From positions 95,177-159,176 of the forward strand of contig QKDL01000050.1 in the NCBI GenBank assembly GCA_003252105.1: a stretch of DNA of 64,000 nt, given 5' to 3'. The number at the start of each line of letters is the position of its first letter. The first letter of the stretch is position 1. The position numbers and the translations under genes are program-made. This document shows positions 1 to 8,255 of this stretch, one piece after another. Under the pieces are notes generated by a model. It saw nothing but the letters and a program-made list of their open reading frames with translations, searched no databases and was not told the origin of the DNA. Source of the DNA: Arcobacter sp. (GTDB lineage: Bacteria; Campylobacterota; Campylobacteria; Campylobacterales; Arcobacteraceae).

Positions 1-585
1 TTAAGACATATTGATACATTTAAAGATGATTTATTTTCTGAGTCATTAATTGAGTTTACAATCAGTGCTAGAAATTTAGAACAAGGTATTTATACTTTAT
101 ATTTTGATGTGCTTGTGAATAACACTCATATTTATTCAGGTAAATCTCCATATTCTATGAAACTTATAGTTGCACAAGATAAAGAAGTATCTGAGATATT
201 AGGTAACCCTTTGTTATTGGGTGAAGAAGAAAATGAAGAAGATGAATTAACTGTTAAACAGAAAATAAAATCAATACCTTTTTTGGGATGGTTACTAAGA
301 TGGAGTTATAATCTATTAAGACTAAATAATATAAAACATAATGTTTATAAACATCAACATATTTTAAATGAGATGCAAAATAAAATAAATGAGCAAGAAG
401 TACAAATATTAGATTTACAACATTTGATACATATTCAACAAAATGAAATTGAGAAGAGACAAAAATATATTGAGGAAAAATTGTATAAACAATTATCTTA
501 TCAATCTGATTCTTTAAATGAAAGAATCGATCAATTTATACATGATAATAAAATAGATTCAAAATTATTAGATGAAAAAATTTAA
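1..585 (+). CDS. C-terminal part of an O-polysaccharide locus protein (beta-sandwich plus coiled coil)
   Basis: The reading frame is open from base 1, so the gene begins outside the window; a GTG at 109 is only an internal codon. The first ~55 visible residues look like a beta-sandwich (LEQGIYTLYFDVLVNN), a module seen at the end of Wzt proteins and of some O-antigen methyltransferases or glycosyltransferases. Then comes an acidic linker, a short amphipathic segment (SIPFLGWLLRWSYNLLRL) likely to touch the inner membrane, and about 80 residues of heptad-like coiled coil. The stop overlaps the start of the next glycosyltransferase by 14 bases, so the two are probably translationally coupled. 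The catalytic part is not visible, so the enzyme type is unknown. Confidence 0.7.
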   Translation, partial: LRHIDTFKDDLFSESLIEFTISARNLEQGIYTLYFDVLVNNTHIYSGKSPYSMKLIVAQDKEVSEILGNPLLLGEEENEEDELTVKQKIKSIPFLGWLLRWSYNLLRLNNIKHNVYKHQHILNEMQNKINEQEVQILDLQHLIHIQQNEIEKRQKYIEEKLYKQLSYQSDSLNERIDQFIHDNKIDSKLLDEKI

Positions 586-1651
586 AGTTATACATCAGTT
601 TACTCCAAGTGTGGCATTTGGAGATAGTATTTCAAATGCAGTACTTTATGCTCAAAGACTTTTGTTAGAAATGGGATATAAATCAAATATTTATATAGGA
701 AGTAATGTAGTTGATTTAAATTTCAAAAATTATATTTATCATATAAGTGAATATGAGGAAAATGAAGAACAATTACTTTTATACCATCATTCTATTGGTC
801 ATAAAGATCATGAAGAAATATTAAAATTTAAAGATAAAAAAATTTTAATATATCATAATATAACACCAAGCCATTTTTTTAAGAAAAATATTGATTTATC
901 ACATAGATGTGATTTGGGAAGAAAACAACTTGAAAATATATCAAATTTTTTTTTAGGTTCAATTGCAGATTCTAGTTACAATAAAAAAGAGTTAAGATAT
1001 TATGGATTTAAAAATACAAAAGTATTACCTATATTAATTGATTTTGAAAAAGATGAAAAAGTTGTTCCCAATGAAAGATTAGTAAAACAATACTCAAAAA
1101 ATTATAATTTACTTTTTGTTGGAAGGGTTGTTCCTCATAAAGCACAGTTAGAATTAATAGATGTTGCTTTTTGGTTAAAACTCAAAGGGGTTGACAATTT
1201 TATTTTTCATATAGTTGGAGGTGTAGGTGATAACGAGTATATGAAAAGTTTAAATAATTATGTAACATCTTTAAATCTAGTAGATAATATAAATTTTACA
1301 AATAAAGTTGATAGTAAAGATTTGGCTGCTTATTATAAGTTGAGTGATTTATATCTATCAGTAAGTAATCATGAAGGTTTTGGTATGCCTTTGATAGAAG
1401 CTATGAAATATGATATTCCTGTTTTAGCTTATAATGCAGGTGGAGTTTCTACTACTGTTCCTAGTATATGTTTACTGGATAGAAAGGCACCATCATTTAT
1501 TGCAGATACAATTATTGAACTTCAAAATTCACCATTAAAAAGATTGAATATAGTTAAAGAACAAAAAACACATCTAAAACAATTTAGTTGTGAGAAGATA
1601 TACAAAAAATTTCAAAAGTATTTAAACTCAATAGAGGAGAAAATAGATTAA
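572..1651 (+). CDS. GT4-family glycosyltransferase
   Basis: Predicted cytoplasmic sugar transferase of the GT-B fold that would extend an undecaprenyl-linked O-polysaccharide from a nucleotide sugar. The 359-residue length is normal for GT4. The C-terminal half carries the hallmark donor-site stretch SVSNHEGFGMPLIEAM (the EX7E region) followed by a Gly-rich NAGGVST turn, and LLFVGRVVPHKAQ is the usual start of the second Rossmann domain. The ATG lies 14 bases inside the preceding coding sequence. Donor and linkage cannot be read from sequence; the downstream gmd/rmd pair suggests GDP-rhamnose or GDP-mannose as candidates. Confidence 0.88.
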   Translation: MKKFKVIHQFTPSVAFGDSISNAVLYAQRLLLEMGYKSNIYIGSNVVDLNFKNYIYHISEYEENEEQLLLYHHSIGHKDHEEILKFKDKKILIYHNITPSHFFKKNIDLSHRCDLGRKQLENISNFFLGSIADSSYNKKELRYYGFKNTKVLPILIDFEKDEKVVPNERLVKQYSKNYNLLFVGRVVPHKAQLELIDVAFWLKLKGVDNFIFHIVGGVGDNEYMKSLNNYVTSLNLVDNINFTNKVDSKDLAAYYKLSDLYLSVSNHEGFGMPLIEAMKYDIPVLAYNAGGVSTTVPSICLLDRKAPSFIADTIIELQNSPLKRLNIVKEQKTHLKQFSCEKIYKKFQKYLNSIEEKID

Positions 1652-1652
1652 T

Positions 1653-1871
1653 ATGAGTTTTAGACTATTTCTAAAAAAGAGTATTTTAAAATTAAAAATG
1701 ATTTTAAATAAAATACCACTATTAAAAAAGATAGTTGTATTTATGTTTCAACTATTCCCCCCTTTATATAATAGAATAAGAAAAATAAAACCAACTCCAA
1801 CTTTTACATCATATAAAACAAAAAAAATATATTTTGATTTAAAAAATACATTAGAAAGAAAAAGTAAATGA
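1653..1871 (+). CDS. small basic protein with amphipathic membrane-association segment
   Basis: A 72-residue, very Lys-rich protein placed between two glycosyltransferases. It starts one base after the previous stop and overlaps the next start by ATGA. Residues ~15-45 (NKIPLLKKIVVFMFQLFPPL) form a hydrophobic, proline-bordered segment similar to ones in the neighbouring genes at 1 and 7158. Such segments usually occur as membrane-contacting linkers inside O-antigen transferases and methyltransferases. This may be a stand-alone linker, or the remnant of a larger enzyme whose catalytic domain was lost. The tight overlaps on both sides argue that it is translated. Confidence 0.55.
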   Translation: MSFRLFLKKSILKLKMILNKIPLLKKIVVFMFQLFPPLYNRIRKIKPTPTFTSYKTKKIYFDLKNTLERKSK

Positions 1872-4312
1872 AGATTTTAGTTGATATGCAATCTATACAA
1901 GCAGGTAGTGCAAAAGGGGGGATTGGTAGATACTCTTTAAATCTTTTAGAATATTTAACAAAAAACAATAAAAAATTTGAATTTTCAATACTCCTTAATG
2001 GAAGTTTATCAATGGATTACTATGAGTATCTTACAAGCTTAGTTCCAAAAGAAAGGATTTATAATTTTTATGGATTTAATCAAACTCAAGAAAAAGTTGA
2101 AGAGAATAGAACAAGAAGTGAAATATCTCAACTCATACGTGAACTTGTAGTATCTTTAATAAATCCAGATTTAGTATTTGTAACAAGTTTAGTAGAAGGT
2201 TATTTGGATGATGTAGTTGTATCACTAGGTAAAATTTTTCCTGCTCAAAGAAGTTCTGTAATTCTTTATGATTTAATTCCTTATATGCAACAAGAAAAAT
2301 ACCTATCTAATCCACAAGCAAAAAAACACTATTTTGAAAAAATTGAACAGTTGTCAAAAGCAGCTTTAATTTTATCTATTTCTGAGTATTCAAAAAAAGA
2401 GGGCTTAGAGTTTTTAGATACAAAAAATATAGTCAATATCTCTTCAGGAGTTAATGAAAAGTTTAAAAAAGTTTTAGTTACAAATGATGAAAAAAATCAA
2501 TTAAAAGAAAAATATGGTTTAGAAGAGGATATTATACTTTATGTAAGTAGTTATGATGTTAGAAAAAATCAATCCTCTTTAATTGAAGCTTTTTCTTTTC
2601 TTCCAAAAGATATAAAAGAAAAATATCAATTAGTATTAATAGGCAATGGTCCAAAAAATATTATTGATACTTTAAAGAAACAAACTATAGATTTAGATAT
2701 TGAAAACAATGTAAAATTTTTAGGCTTTATTAGTGATGAAGATTTATTAAAAATTTATTCAATGAGTTCTTTATTTGTATTTCCTTCTTTATTTGAAGGG
2801 TTTGGCTTACCTGCACTTGAAGCTATGCGTTGTGATATTCCAACAATTGGTTCAGACTCTACAAGTATTACAGAAGTTATAAATATGAAAGAAGCTTTAT
2901 TTGATCCTACAAATATAAAACAAATAAGTGAGATGATTTTAAAATCGCTTACTGATGAAGAGTTTAAAATAAAACTTTTACAAAATGCAAAAGAACAATC
3001 TAAAAACTTTTCTTGGGATGTTACAGCAAATAATACCCTTCAAGCCTTTGAACAAATAGAAAATGATATTGATAACACAATCTCTTATTATGATAATTAT
3101 ATAAGAAGTTATGATAAATTTATTGATAAATTATCAAATATAAATGAATTAAAAAATTACTCAAATGAACAACTTGTAGATTTATCAAATTTGGTTGAAA
3201 AAAATATAAACTTATACAAAAGAAAAATAGCAGTATTATCTACGTGGAATACAAGATGTGGCATAGCATCTTATACTAAATATCTTACTCAAAAGTTTTT
3301 TGATGATGTTGTTGTATTAGCTCCATTTTGTTCTACTGATATTTTAACCTCAAAAGATGAAAAAAATGTATTTAGAGCTTGGAACTTATCACAAGATAAT
3401 TTAGAAGAACTTTTTAATATTATTGTCTCTTTACAAATTGATATTGTGTTTATTCAGTTTAATTATGGATTTTTTTATTTTTATGATTTAAATAATTTTC
3501 TAGATAAACTTTATAGTATAGGTATAAAAGTAAATATCACTTTTCATTCAACAACAGATATTAAAGATGAAGCTGATAAAAAATTGATAATATTAAAAGA
3601 TAGATTATTAAAATGTGACAATATATTTATTCACACAAAAAAAGATAAAATCAATCTATCTAAAATAGGTATTGAAAATAATGTTAAGTTATTACGTCAA
3701 GGGATTATGGATATTGAAGATAAATATATAGCAAAACAAAAAAACGAAAAATTTACATTAGCTACTTATGGATTCTTTTTAGAGAGTAAAGGTTTCTTAA
3801 ATATGATAGAGGCTTTTAATATATTAAAAAAACAAGGATATGATGTAGTATTAAATATGTATAATGCTAAATATAGTGACGCAGCCTCAAATCATTTAAT
3901 ACAACAAGCAAAAGAAAAGATATCTAAATATAATTTAGAGGATTCTATTTTATTGAATACTGAGTATCTAAGTGATGAAGAGACAATAAAGTATTTATCA
4001 AAATCCAATCTAGTTGTTTATCCATATCAAAATACTGGTGAATCTTCAAGTGCAGCAGTTAGAATGGCAATAGCTTCAAAAGTAAAAATTGCTGTTACAC
4101 CCCAATCAATATTTGATGAACTAAAAGATTTTGTTTTTTATTTTGATTCAGATTCTATAGATGATATTACAAAAGGTATAAAAGATATACTTGATAACAA
4201 TCAAATCACAAAACTTGATACTACATCTCAAAAGCAAGAAGATTTTAGAATAGAAAATCTATACTCTACAATTTCAAAACAATTGAAAAAAATTTTATTG
4301 GATGATAAATGA
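1868..4312 (+). CDS. bifunctional tandem GT4-GT4 glycosyltransferase
   Basis: An 814-residue protein made of two GT-B transferase units. Residues ~1-400 form a full GT4 enzyme, with an N-terminal loop rich in glycine (GSAKGGIGRYSLNLL) and the donor-site motif FPSLFEGFGLPALEAM. Residues ~455-814 form a second unit beginning RKIAVLSTWNTRCGIASYTK and ending with YPYQNTGESSSAAVRMA, a variant lacking the usual first acidic residue. Such tandem enzymes (WbdB/WbdC or WbdA style) often add two different linkages of a repeating homopolymer. Four-base ATGA overlaps connect it to both neighbours, so it is part of one operon. Confidence 0.88.
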   Translation: MKILVDMQSIQAGSAKGGIGRYSLNLLEYLTKNNKKFEFSILLNGSLSMDYYEYLTSLVPKERIYNFYGFNQTQEKVEENRTRSEISQLIRELVVSLINPDLVFVTSLVEGYLDDVVVSLGKIFPAQRSSVILYDLIPYMQQEKYLSNPQAKKHYFEKIEQLSKAALILSISEYSKKEGLEFLDTKNIVNISSGVNEKFKKVLVTNDEKNQLKEKYGLEEDIILYVSSYDVRKNQSSLIEAFSFLPKDIKEKYQLVLIGNGPKNIIDTLKKQTIDLDIENNVKFLGFISDEDLLKIYSMSSLFVFPSLFEGFGLPALEAMRCDIPTIGSDSTSITEVINMKEALFDPTNIKQISEMILKSLTDEEFKIKLLQNAKEQSKNFSWDVTANNTLQAFEQIENDIDNTISYYDNYIRSYDKFIDKLSNINELKNYSNEQLVDLSNLVEKNINLYKRKIAVLSTWNTRCGIASYTKYLTQKFFDDVVVLAPFCSTDILTSKDEKNVFRAWNLSQDNLEELFNIIVSLQIDIVFIQFNYGFFYFYDLNNFLDKLYSIGIKVNITFHSTTDIKDEADKKLIILKDRLLKCDNIFIHTKKDKINLSKIGIENNVKLLRQGIMDIEDKYIAKQKNEKFTLATYGFFLESKGFLNMIEAFNILKKQGYDVVLNMYNAKYSDAASNHLIQQAKEKISKYNLEDSILLNTEYLSDEETIKYLSKSNLVVYPYQNTGESSSAAVRMAIASKVKIAVTPQSIFDELKDFVFYFDSDSIDDITKGIKDILDNNQITKLDTTSQKQEDFRIENLYSTISKQLKKILLDDK

Positions 4313-5427
4313 ATATACAAATAGAAGGTACATACGAAAATCAATATTCATTATCTATAGTAAACAAAGCTTTGGCATTGGCACTACAAAACTATTTGGG
4401 TGCAAATGTAAAGATTGATGCTACTACTTATCATTATGATTATATGAATAGTTATGAACCTATTGATACAGACATAAAACCAATGGTAAATAAACAATTA
4501 GATGAAATTGATATCACCATAAGAAATATTTTTCCCCCATATACAACTGGAATGTTAGGCTATCATAAAATCATGGGACCATATGCTTGGGAAGAGACAA
4601 AGTTTCCTAAAGAGTTTGTAGAGTGGTTTAATACAAAACTTACAATGATATTTGCAGTGTCAACTTTTGTAAAACAAATTTTAGAAGAAAATAAAGTCAA
4701 TATCCCCATAAAAGTAATAGGAAATATTGTAGAAGATATTTTATCAGTACAAGCATTACCTTTAAAATATAAACTACCTGATAAATTTAAGATACTTCAT
4801 ATATCTTCATGTTTTCCAAGAAAAGGTGCTGATAAGTTATTGGAGGCTTTTAATAGTTTAGAGCTGTTAAATATCTCTTTAATAATAAAAACATTTCCTA
4901 ATCCCCATAACAATTTAAGAGATTTAATCATAGATTTATCTTTTAAAAAAGTAAAAGAGTATGAAGAAGATGTAGAACTTTATAGAAAAGATGATAAAGA
5001 GATACTTTTTATAAACAAAGATTTTTCGAGGGCTGAACTAAAGTTTTTATATGAAAACTGTGATTTATTTGTATTTCCTAGCTTCTCAGAAGGTTTTGGA
5101 TTGCCTATTGCTGAAGCGATGTTGATGAATCTACCAGTTATAACAACTTCGTATGGAGGACAAATGGATTTTTGTAATGAAGAAAATTCATGGCTAGTTG
5201 ATTATGAACTAGTTCAAGCAAAAACACATTTTGAACTTGATGAATCTTATTGGGCAATACCATCAATCTCTTCACTCAAAAATAAAATTATAGAAGTATA
5301 TAATTTAGATAAGAATATTATAAGTAAAAAAGTAAACCTTGCAAAACAAACAATCCTTGAAAACTACTCTTCTAAAGCAGTAGCAAATAGAGTAAGAGAT
5401 GCATTAGAAAACTATCCTAATGTGTAA
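4309..5427 (+). CDS. GT4-family glycosyltransferase
   Basis: A 372-residue GT-B transferase of the O-polysaccharide operon. The second Rossmann domain opens at FKILHISSCFPRKGADKLLE, and the donor site is FPSFSEGFGLPIAEAMLMN followed by TTSYGGQMDFC. The first ~60 residues (NIQIEGTYENQYSLSIVNKA) are the acceptor-domain start typical of mannosyl- and rhamnosyl-transferases in ABC-exported O-antigen clusters. It overlaps the preceding gene by ATGA. The specific sugar is not readable. Confidence 0.87.
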   Translation: MNIQIEGTYENQYSLSIVNKALALALQNYLGANVKIDATTYHYDYMNSYEPIDTDIKPMVNKQLDEIDITIRNIFPPYTTGMLGYHKIMGPYAWEETKFPKEFVEWFNTKLTMIFAVSTFVKQILEENKVNIPIKVIGNIVEDILSVQALPLKYKLPDKFKILHISSCFPRKGADKLLEAFNSLELLNISLIIKTFPNPHNNLRDLIIDLSFKKVKEYEEDVELYRKDDKEILFINKDFSRAELKFLYENCDLFVFPSFSEGFGLPIAEAMLMNLPVITTSYGGQMDFCNEENSWLVDYELVQAKTHFELDESYWAIPSISSLKNKIIEVYNLDKNIISKKVNLAKQTILENYSSKAVANRVRDALENYPNV

Positions 5428-5473
5428 GATTGTTATAAGTAATTAATCACAATAAAGATAAAATAGCTGTCAT

Positions 5474-6673
5474 ATGAAAAAAGTATTAGAAGTAAAAAAT
5501 ATCACAAAGATTTATAAAGTATATAAATCAAATTTTAACAGATTAAAAGAGTTGTTTTCTTCAAAACAATATCATAAAGAGTTTGTATCAAATGATAATA
5601 TCTCTTTTGATTTATATGAAGGTGAAACCTTAGGTATTATTGGAATAAATGGAGCTGGTAAATCAACAATATTAAAACAAATTGCAGGAGTAACCACTCC
5701 AACTAGTGGAGAGATTATAAAATCTGGAAGAGTAACCGCATTATTAGAATTAGGTACAGGTTTTAACAACGAATTAACTGGTTTTGAAAATATTTATTTA
5801 AATGGTACTTTGATAGGTATGAGTAAAGAAGAGTGTGATAACAGTTTGGAAGAGATAATAAGTTTTAGTGAAATTGGAGAATATATATATCAACCAATAA
5901 ACTCATATTCATCTGGTATGAAGATGAGACTTGCTTTTTCTATAGCAATCTTTTCTAATCCAAAAATACTTATTGTAGATGAAGCTTTATCAGTTGGTGA
6001 TGCACACTTTTCATATAAGTGTACAAAAGCATTAAAGTCTAGAAAAGATAAAAACATGTCTATTATATATGTGTCACACGATTTAAATTCATTAAAACTT
6101 TTATGTGATAGATTGATTTTATTAAACAATGGAAAATTAATAGAGCAGGGTGAACCTCAAAAAGTTATAAATCAATACAACTATTTAATCTCAGTATTAA
6201 ACGAAAACAACAATCTAAACCTAAAAGATATTGATGAAAATCAATTTGGTTCTTTTGAGGCACAAATAGAAGAAGTAAAAATTGTATCATCAAACACAAA
6301 TTCAAATACAATAATCTCAAAACAAGAGGTAAAGTTAAGTATTGTAGTAAAATCAACAAAAGATATTGAAGATGTAAATATTGGATTTTTAATCAAAGAT
6401 AAATTTGGTCAAGATATATATGGTACCTCTACAAAAAATCTTGGTAAAACATATAACCTAAAAAAAGATTCTATAATAACAATAGAGTTTTTAATGCCAT
6501 TAAATATAGGTGTAGGCAAATATACAATATCAACTGCATTAGCTGTAGGAGATAACCATCTTGATAATTGTATACATTGGATAGACTTTGCAACCAATTT
6601 TGAAGTTATCACAAACTTTGATGATAAATCTATAGGTTTATGCAAACTAGAACCAAAAATCATAAGTGAGTAG
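5474..6673 (+). CDS. wzt: O-polysaccharide ABC exporter ATPase (Wzt)
   Basis: ATP-binding subunit that powers export of the finished O-polysaccharide across the inner membrane. Residues 1-~235 are the ABC domain: Walker A GINGAGKST, signature SYSSGMKMRLAFSIA and Walker B ILIVDEALSVGD followed by the H-loop YVSHD. Residues ~265-399 are a C-terminal beta-sandwich of the Wzt type, which in related systems recognises the chain-terminating group. The permease partner (Wzm) is not in the window and probably lies upstream of base 1. The genes after it, an acetyltransferase and a methyltransferase, could make the terminal modification that Wzt reads; this is inference from context. Confidence 0.92.
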   Translation: MKKVLEVKNITKIYKVYKSNFNRLKELFSSKQYHKEFVSNDNISFDLYEGETLGIIGINGAGKSTILKQIAGVTTPTSGEIIKSGRVTALLELGTGFNNELTGFENIYLNGTLIGMSKEECDNSLEEIISFSEIGEYIYQPINSYSSGMKMRLAFSIAIFSNPKILIVDEALSVGDAHFSYKCTKALKSRKDKNMSIIYVSHDLNSLKLLCDRLILLNNGKLIEQGEPQKVINQYNYLISVLNENNNLNLKDIDENQFGSFEAQIEEVKIVSSNTNSNTIISKQEVKLSIVVKSTKDIEDVNIGFLIKDKFGQDIYGTSTKNLGKTYNLKKDSIITIEFLMPLNIGVGKYTISTALAVGDNHLDNCIHWIDFATNFEVITNFDDKSIGLCKLEPKIISE

Positions 6674-6675
6674 AT

Positions 6676-7161
6676 ATGGTAAATGAGCATTTAGAAAAAA
6701 TAAAAAACAAAGGTGCTTGGGTAGACTGTGAAAAAGATTTTCAAGTTTTTAATGGCTACGAAAATATATTTTTAGGTTCACATATTTATTTAGTAGATTC
6801 TATCTTAAATGCTGGAGATACTAAAGGTTCTATTACTATAGAGGATTATGTTTTTTTTGGGCATGGGGTAAAGATATTAGCAAGAGGGCATGATATCACT
6901 AAATTTAATCAAGAAAGACAAGAAACAATAACAGAAAAGCCAATACATATAAAAAGTGGTGCTTGGATAGCAAGTAGTAGTATAGTATTAGGTGGAGTTA
7001 CTATTGGTAAAGATAGTGTTGTAGCAGCTGGAAGTGTAGTTACAAAGGACGTACCAGACTTTGCAGTTGTAGGTGGAAATCCTGCAAGGATTATAAAATA
7101 TATAAATAAAGAGTTTAACTTTTTCCAAAAACTACTTTTTAAACTAGGAATAAAAAAATGA
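6676..7161 (+). CDS. hexapeptide-repeat acyltransferase (WbbJ/Maa type)
   Basis: A 161-residue left-handed beta-helix enzyme, probably an O-acetyltransferase acting on a surface-polysaccharide sugar with acetyl-CoA. Repeated hexapeptides are visible from ~residue 50 to 145, including IEDYVFFGHGVKILARGHD (with the catalytic-type His) and SIVLGGVTIGKDSVVAAGSV, ending in VVGGNPARIIK, the classic tail of this family. It starts 2 bases after wzt and overlaps the methyltransferase by ATGA. Confidence 0.88.
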   Translation: MVNEHLEKIKNKGAWVDCEKDFQVFNGYENIFLGSHIYLVDSILNAGDTKGSITIEDYVFFGHGVKILARGHDITKFNQERQETITEKPIHIKSGAWIASSSIVLGGVTIGKDSVVAAGSVVTKDVPDFAVVGGNPARIIKYINKEFNFFQKLLFKLGIKK

Positions 7162-7955
7162 ACAACATAAAAAAATTTATAAAAAATATACCCATATTAG
7201 GTTACATATTTCAAATAATTTATTATCTAGTTTTTTTACCTAAATATATAAAAAAAATTCAATCTATTGAAAATGAGAATAAAAATTGCAATAATCAATT
7301 AGATGATTTTTATATTAAATTTGAGGATAGATTTAGAGGAAAAAGAGAAGATATAAAAAATAGACAAAGTTATTATTTAGATTTATTAAAAAAAACAGTT
7401 AATAGTGATGATATGATTTTAGATATAGGTTGTGGTAGGGGAGAGTTCTTAGAACTACTAAAAGATAACAACCTAAAAGCAAAAGGAATTGACTTAAATA
7501 AAGCTATGATTAATCAATCACTATCTTATAACTTAGATGTGACATATAGTGAAGCAATAGAGTATCTAAAAAATCAAAAAGAAGAGAGTTTTAAAGTTAT
7601 AACTGCATTTCATTTTGTAGAACATATTAGCTTTGAAAATCTATTATTGTTTTTTGAATTATGTTATAATGTTTTAAAAAAAGATGGTTTAATTATCTTT
7701 GAAACACCAAACCCTGAAAATCTACATGTGGGTTCATGTAGCTTCTATACAGATCCAACTCACAAAAATCCTATCCCCTCAACATTGCTTGAGTTTATAG
7801 CACAATACAAAGGTTATAAAGATATACAAGTACATAAGTTAAGTCCTCTAAAAGAGCCAATGTTACTTAATAGTGAGGATGCTCAAGATATAAATAATCT
7901 AGTAAAATATGCTAATCAAGCTCAAGACTATTCAATAGTGGCCTACAAAAGATAA
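7158..7955 (+). CDS. membrane-associated SAM-dependent methyltransferase
   Basis: A 265-residue class I methyltransferase. The SAM-binding motif I is ILDIGCGRGEFLELL (~residues 93-107), followed by acidic post-I LKAKGIDLN and a HFVEHI motif. The N-terminus (KKFIKNIPILGYIFQIIYY) is a hydrophobic segment followed by a short coiled coil, matching the segments in the genes at 1 and 1653, so it probably sits on the inner membrane. As the last gene of this operon, next to wzt, it may add a terminal methyl group that stops chain growth. That role is known for WbdD-type proteins and is inferred here. Confidence 0.82.
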   Translation: MNNIKKFIKNIPILGYIFQIIYYLVFLPKYIKKIQSIENENKNCNNQLDDFYIKFEDRFRGKREDIKNRQSYYLDLLKKTVNSDDMILDIGCGRGEFLELLKDNNLKAKGIDLNKAMINQSLSYNLDVTYSEAIEYLKNQKEESFKVITAFHFVEHISFENLLLFFELCYNVLKKDGLIIFETPNPENLHVGSCSFYTDPTHKNPIPSTLLEFIAQYKGYKDIQVHKLSPLKEPMLLNSEDAQDINNLVKYANQAQDYSIVAYKR

Positions 7956-8134
7956 AAAACAAAGATAATTAATATATATATATTATTAAATACTTTACCG
8001 ATTTTAGTGACAAATTATGGACAAAAATGTATGAATATTACAAATTGGTAACATTATTATTTAAAAATAGTTTATATTTGTTATAAGATGGTATTTGTAG
8101 GCTTCAATTTATGCTTAGTTTAAGGATTTGATGT

Positions 8135-8250
8135 TATAATTTTGAAGTTTAGTCCAGAGTAATGCATGCAGACATCTAGTTTCAATGTAGATGTTGATGC
8201 TAGATGGAATTAACTGGATGAAAACTTAATATTAAGTATAAACTAAGGAG
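8135..8250 (+). promoter_or_regulatory. promoter and long structured 5' leader of the S-layer-like gene
   Basis: A consensus TATAAT lies at 8135-8140, preceded by T-rich DNA typical of Campylobacterota sigma-70 promoters, giving a leader of roughly 110 bases. The leader contains ACATCTA (8172-8178), able to pair with TAGATGT (8188-8194) or, shifted by one base, CATCTAG (8173-8179) with CTAGATG (8200-8206); the two pairings exclude each other. A perfect 14-base palindrome, ACTTAATATTAAGT, follows at 8224-8237, and a strong Shine-Dalgarno TAAGGAG is at 8244-8250. The rest of the gap 7956-8134 is AT-rich with no gene visible. Confidence 0.6.
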
Positions 8251-8255
8251 AATAC

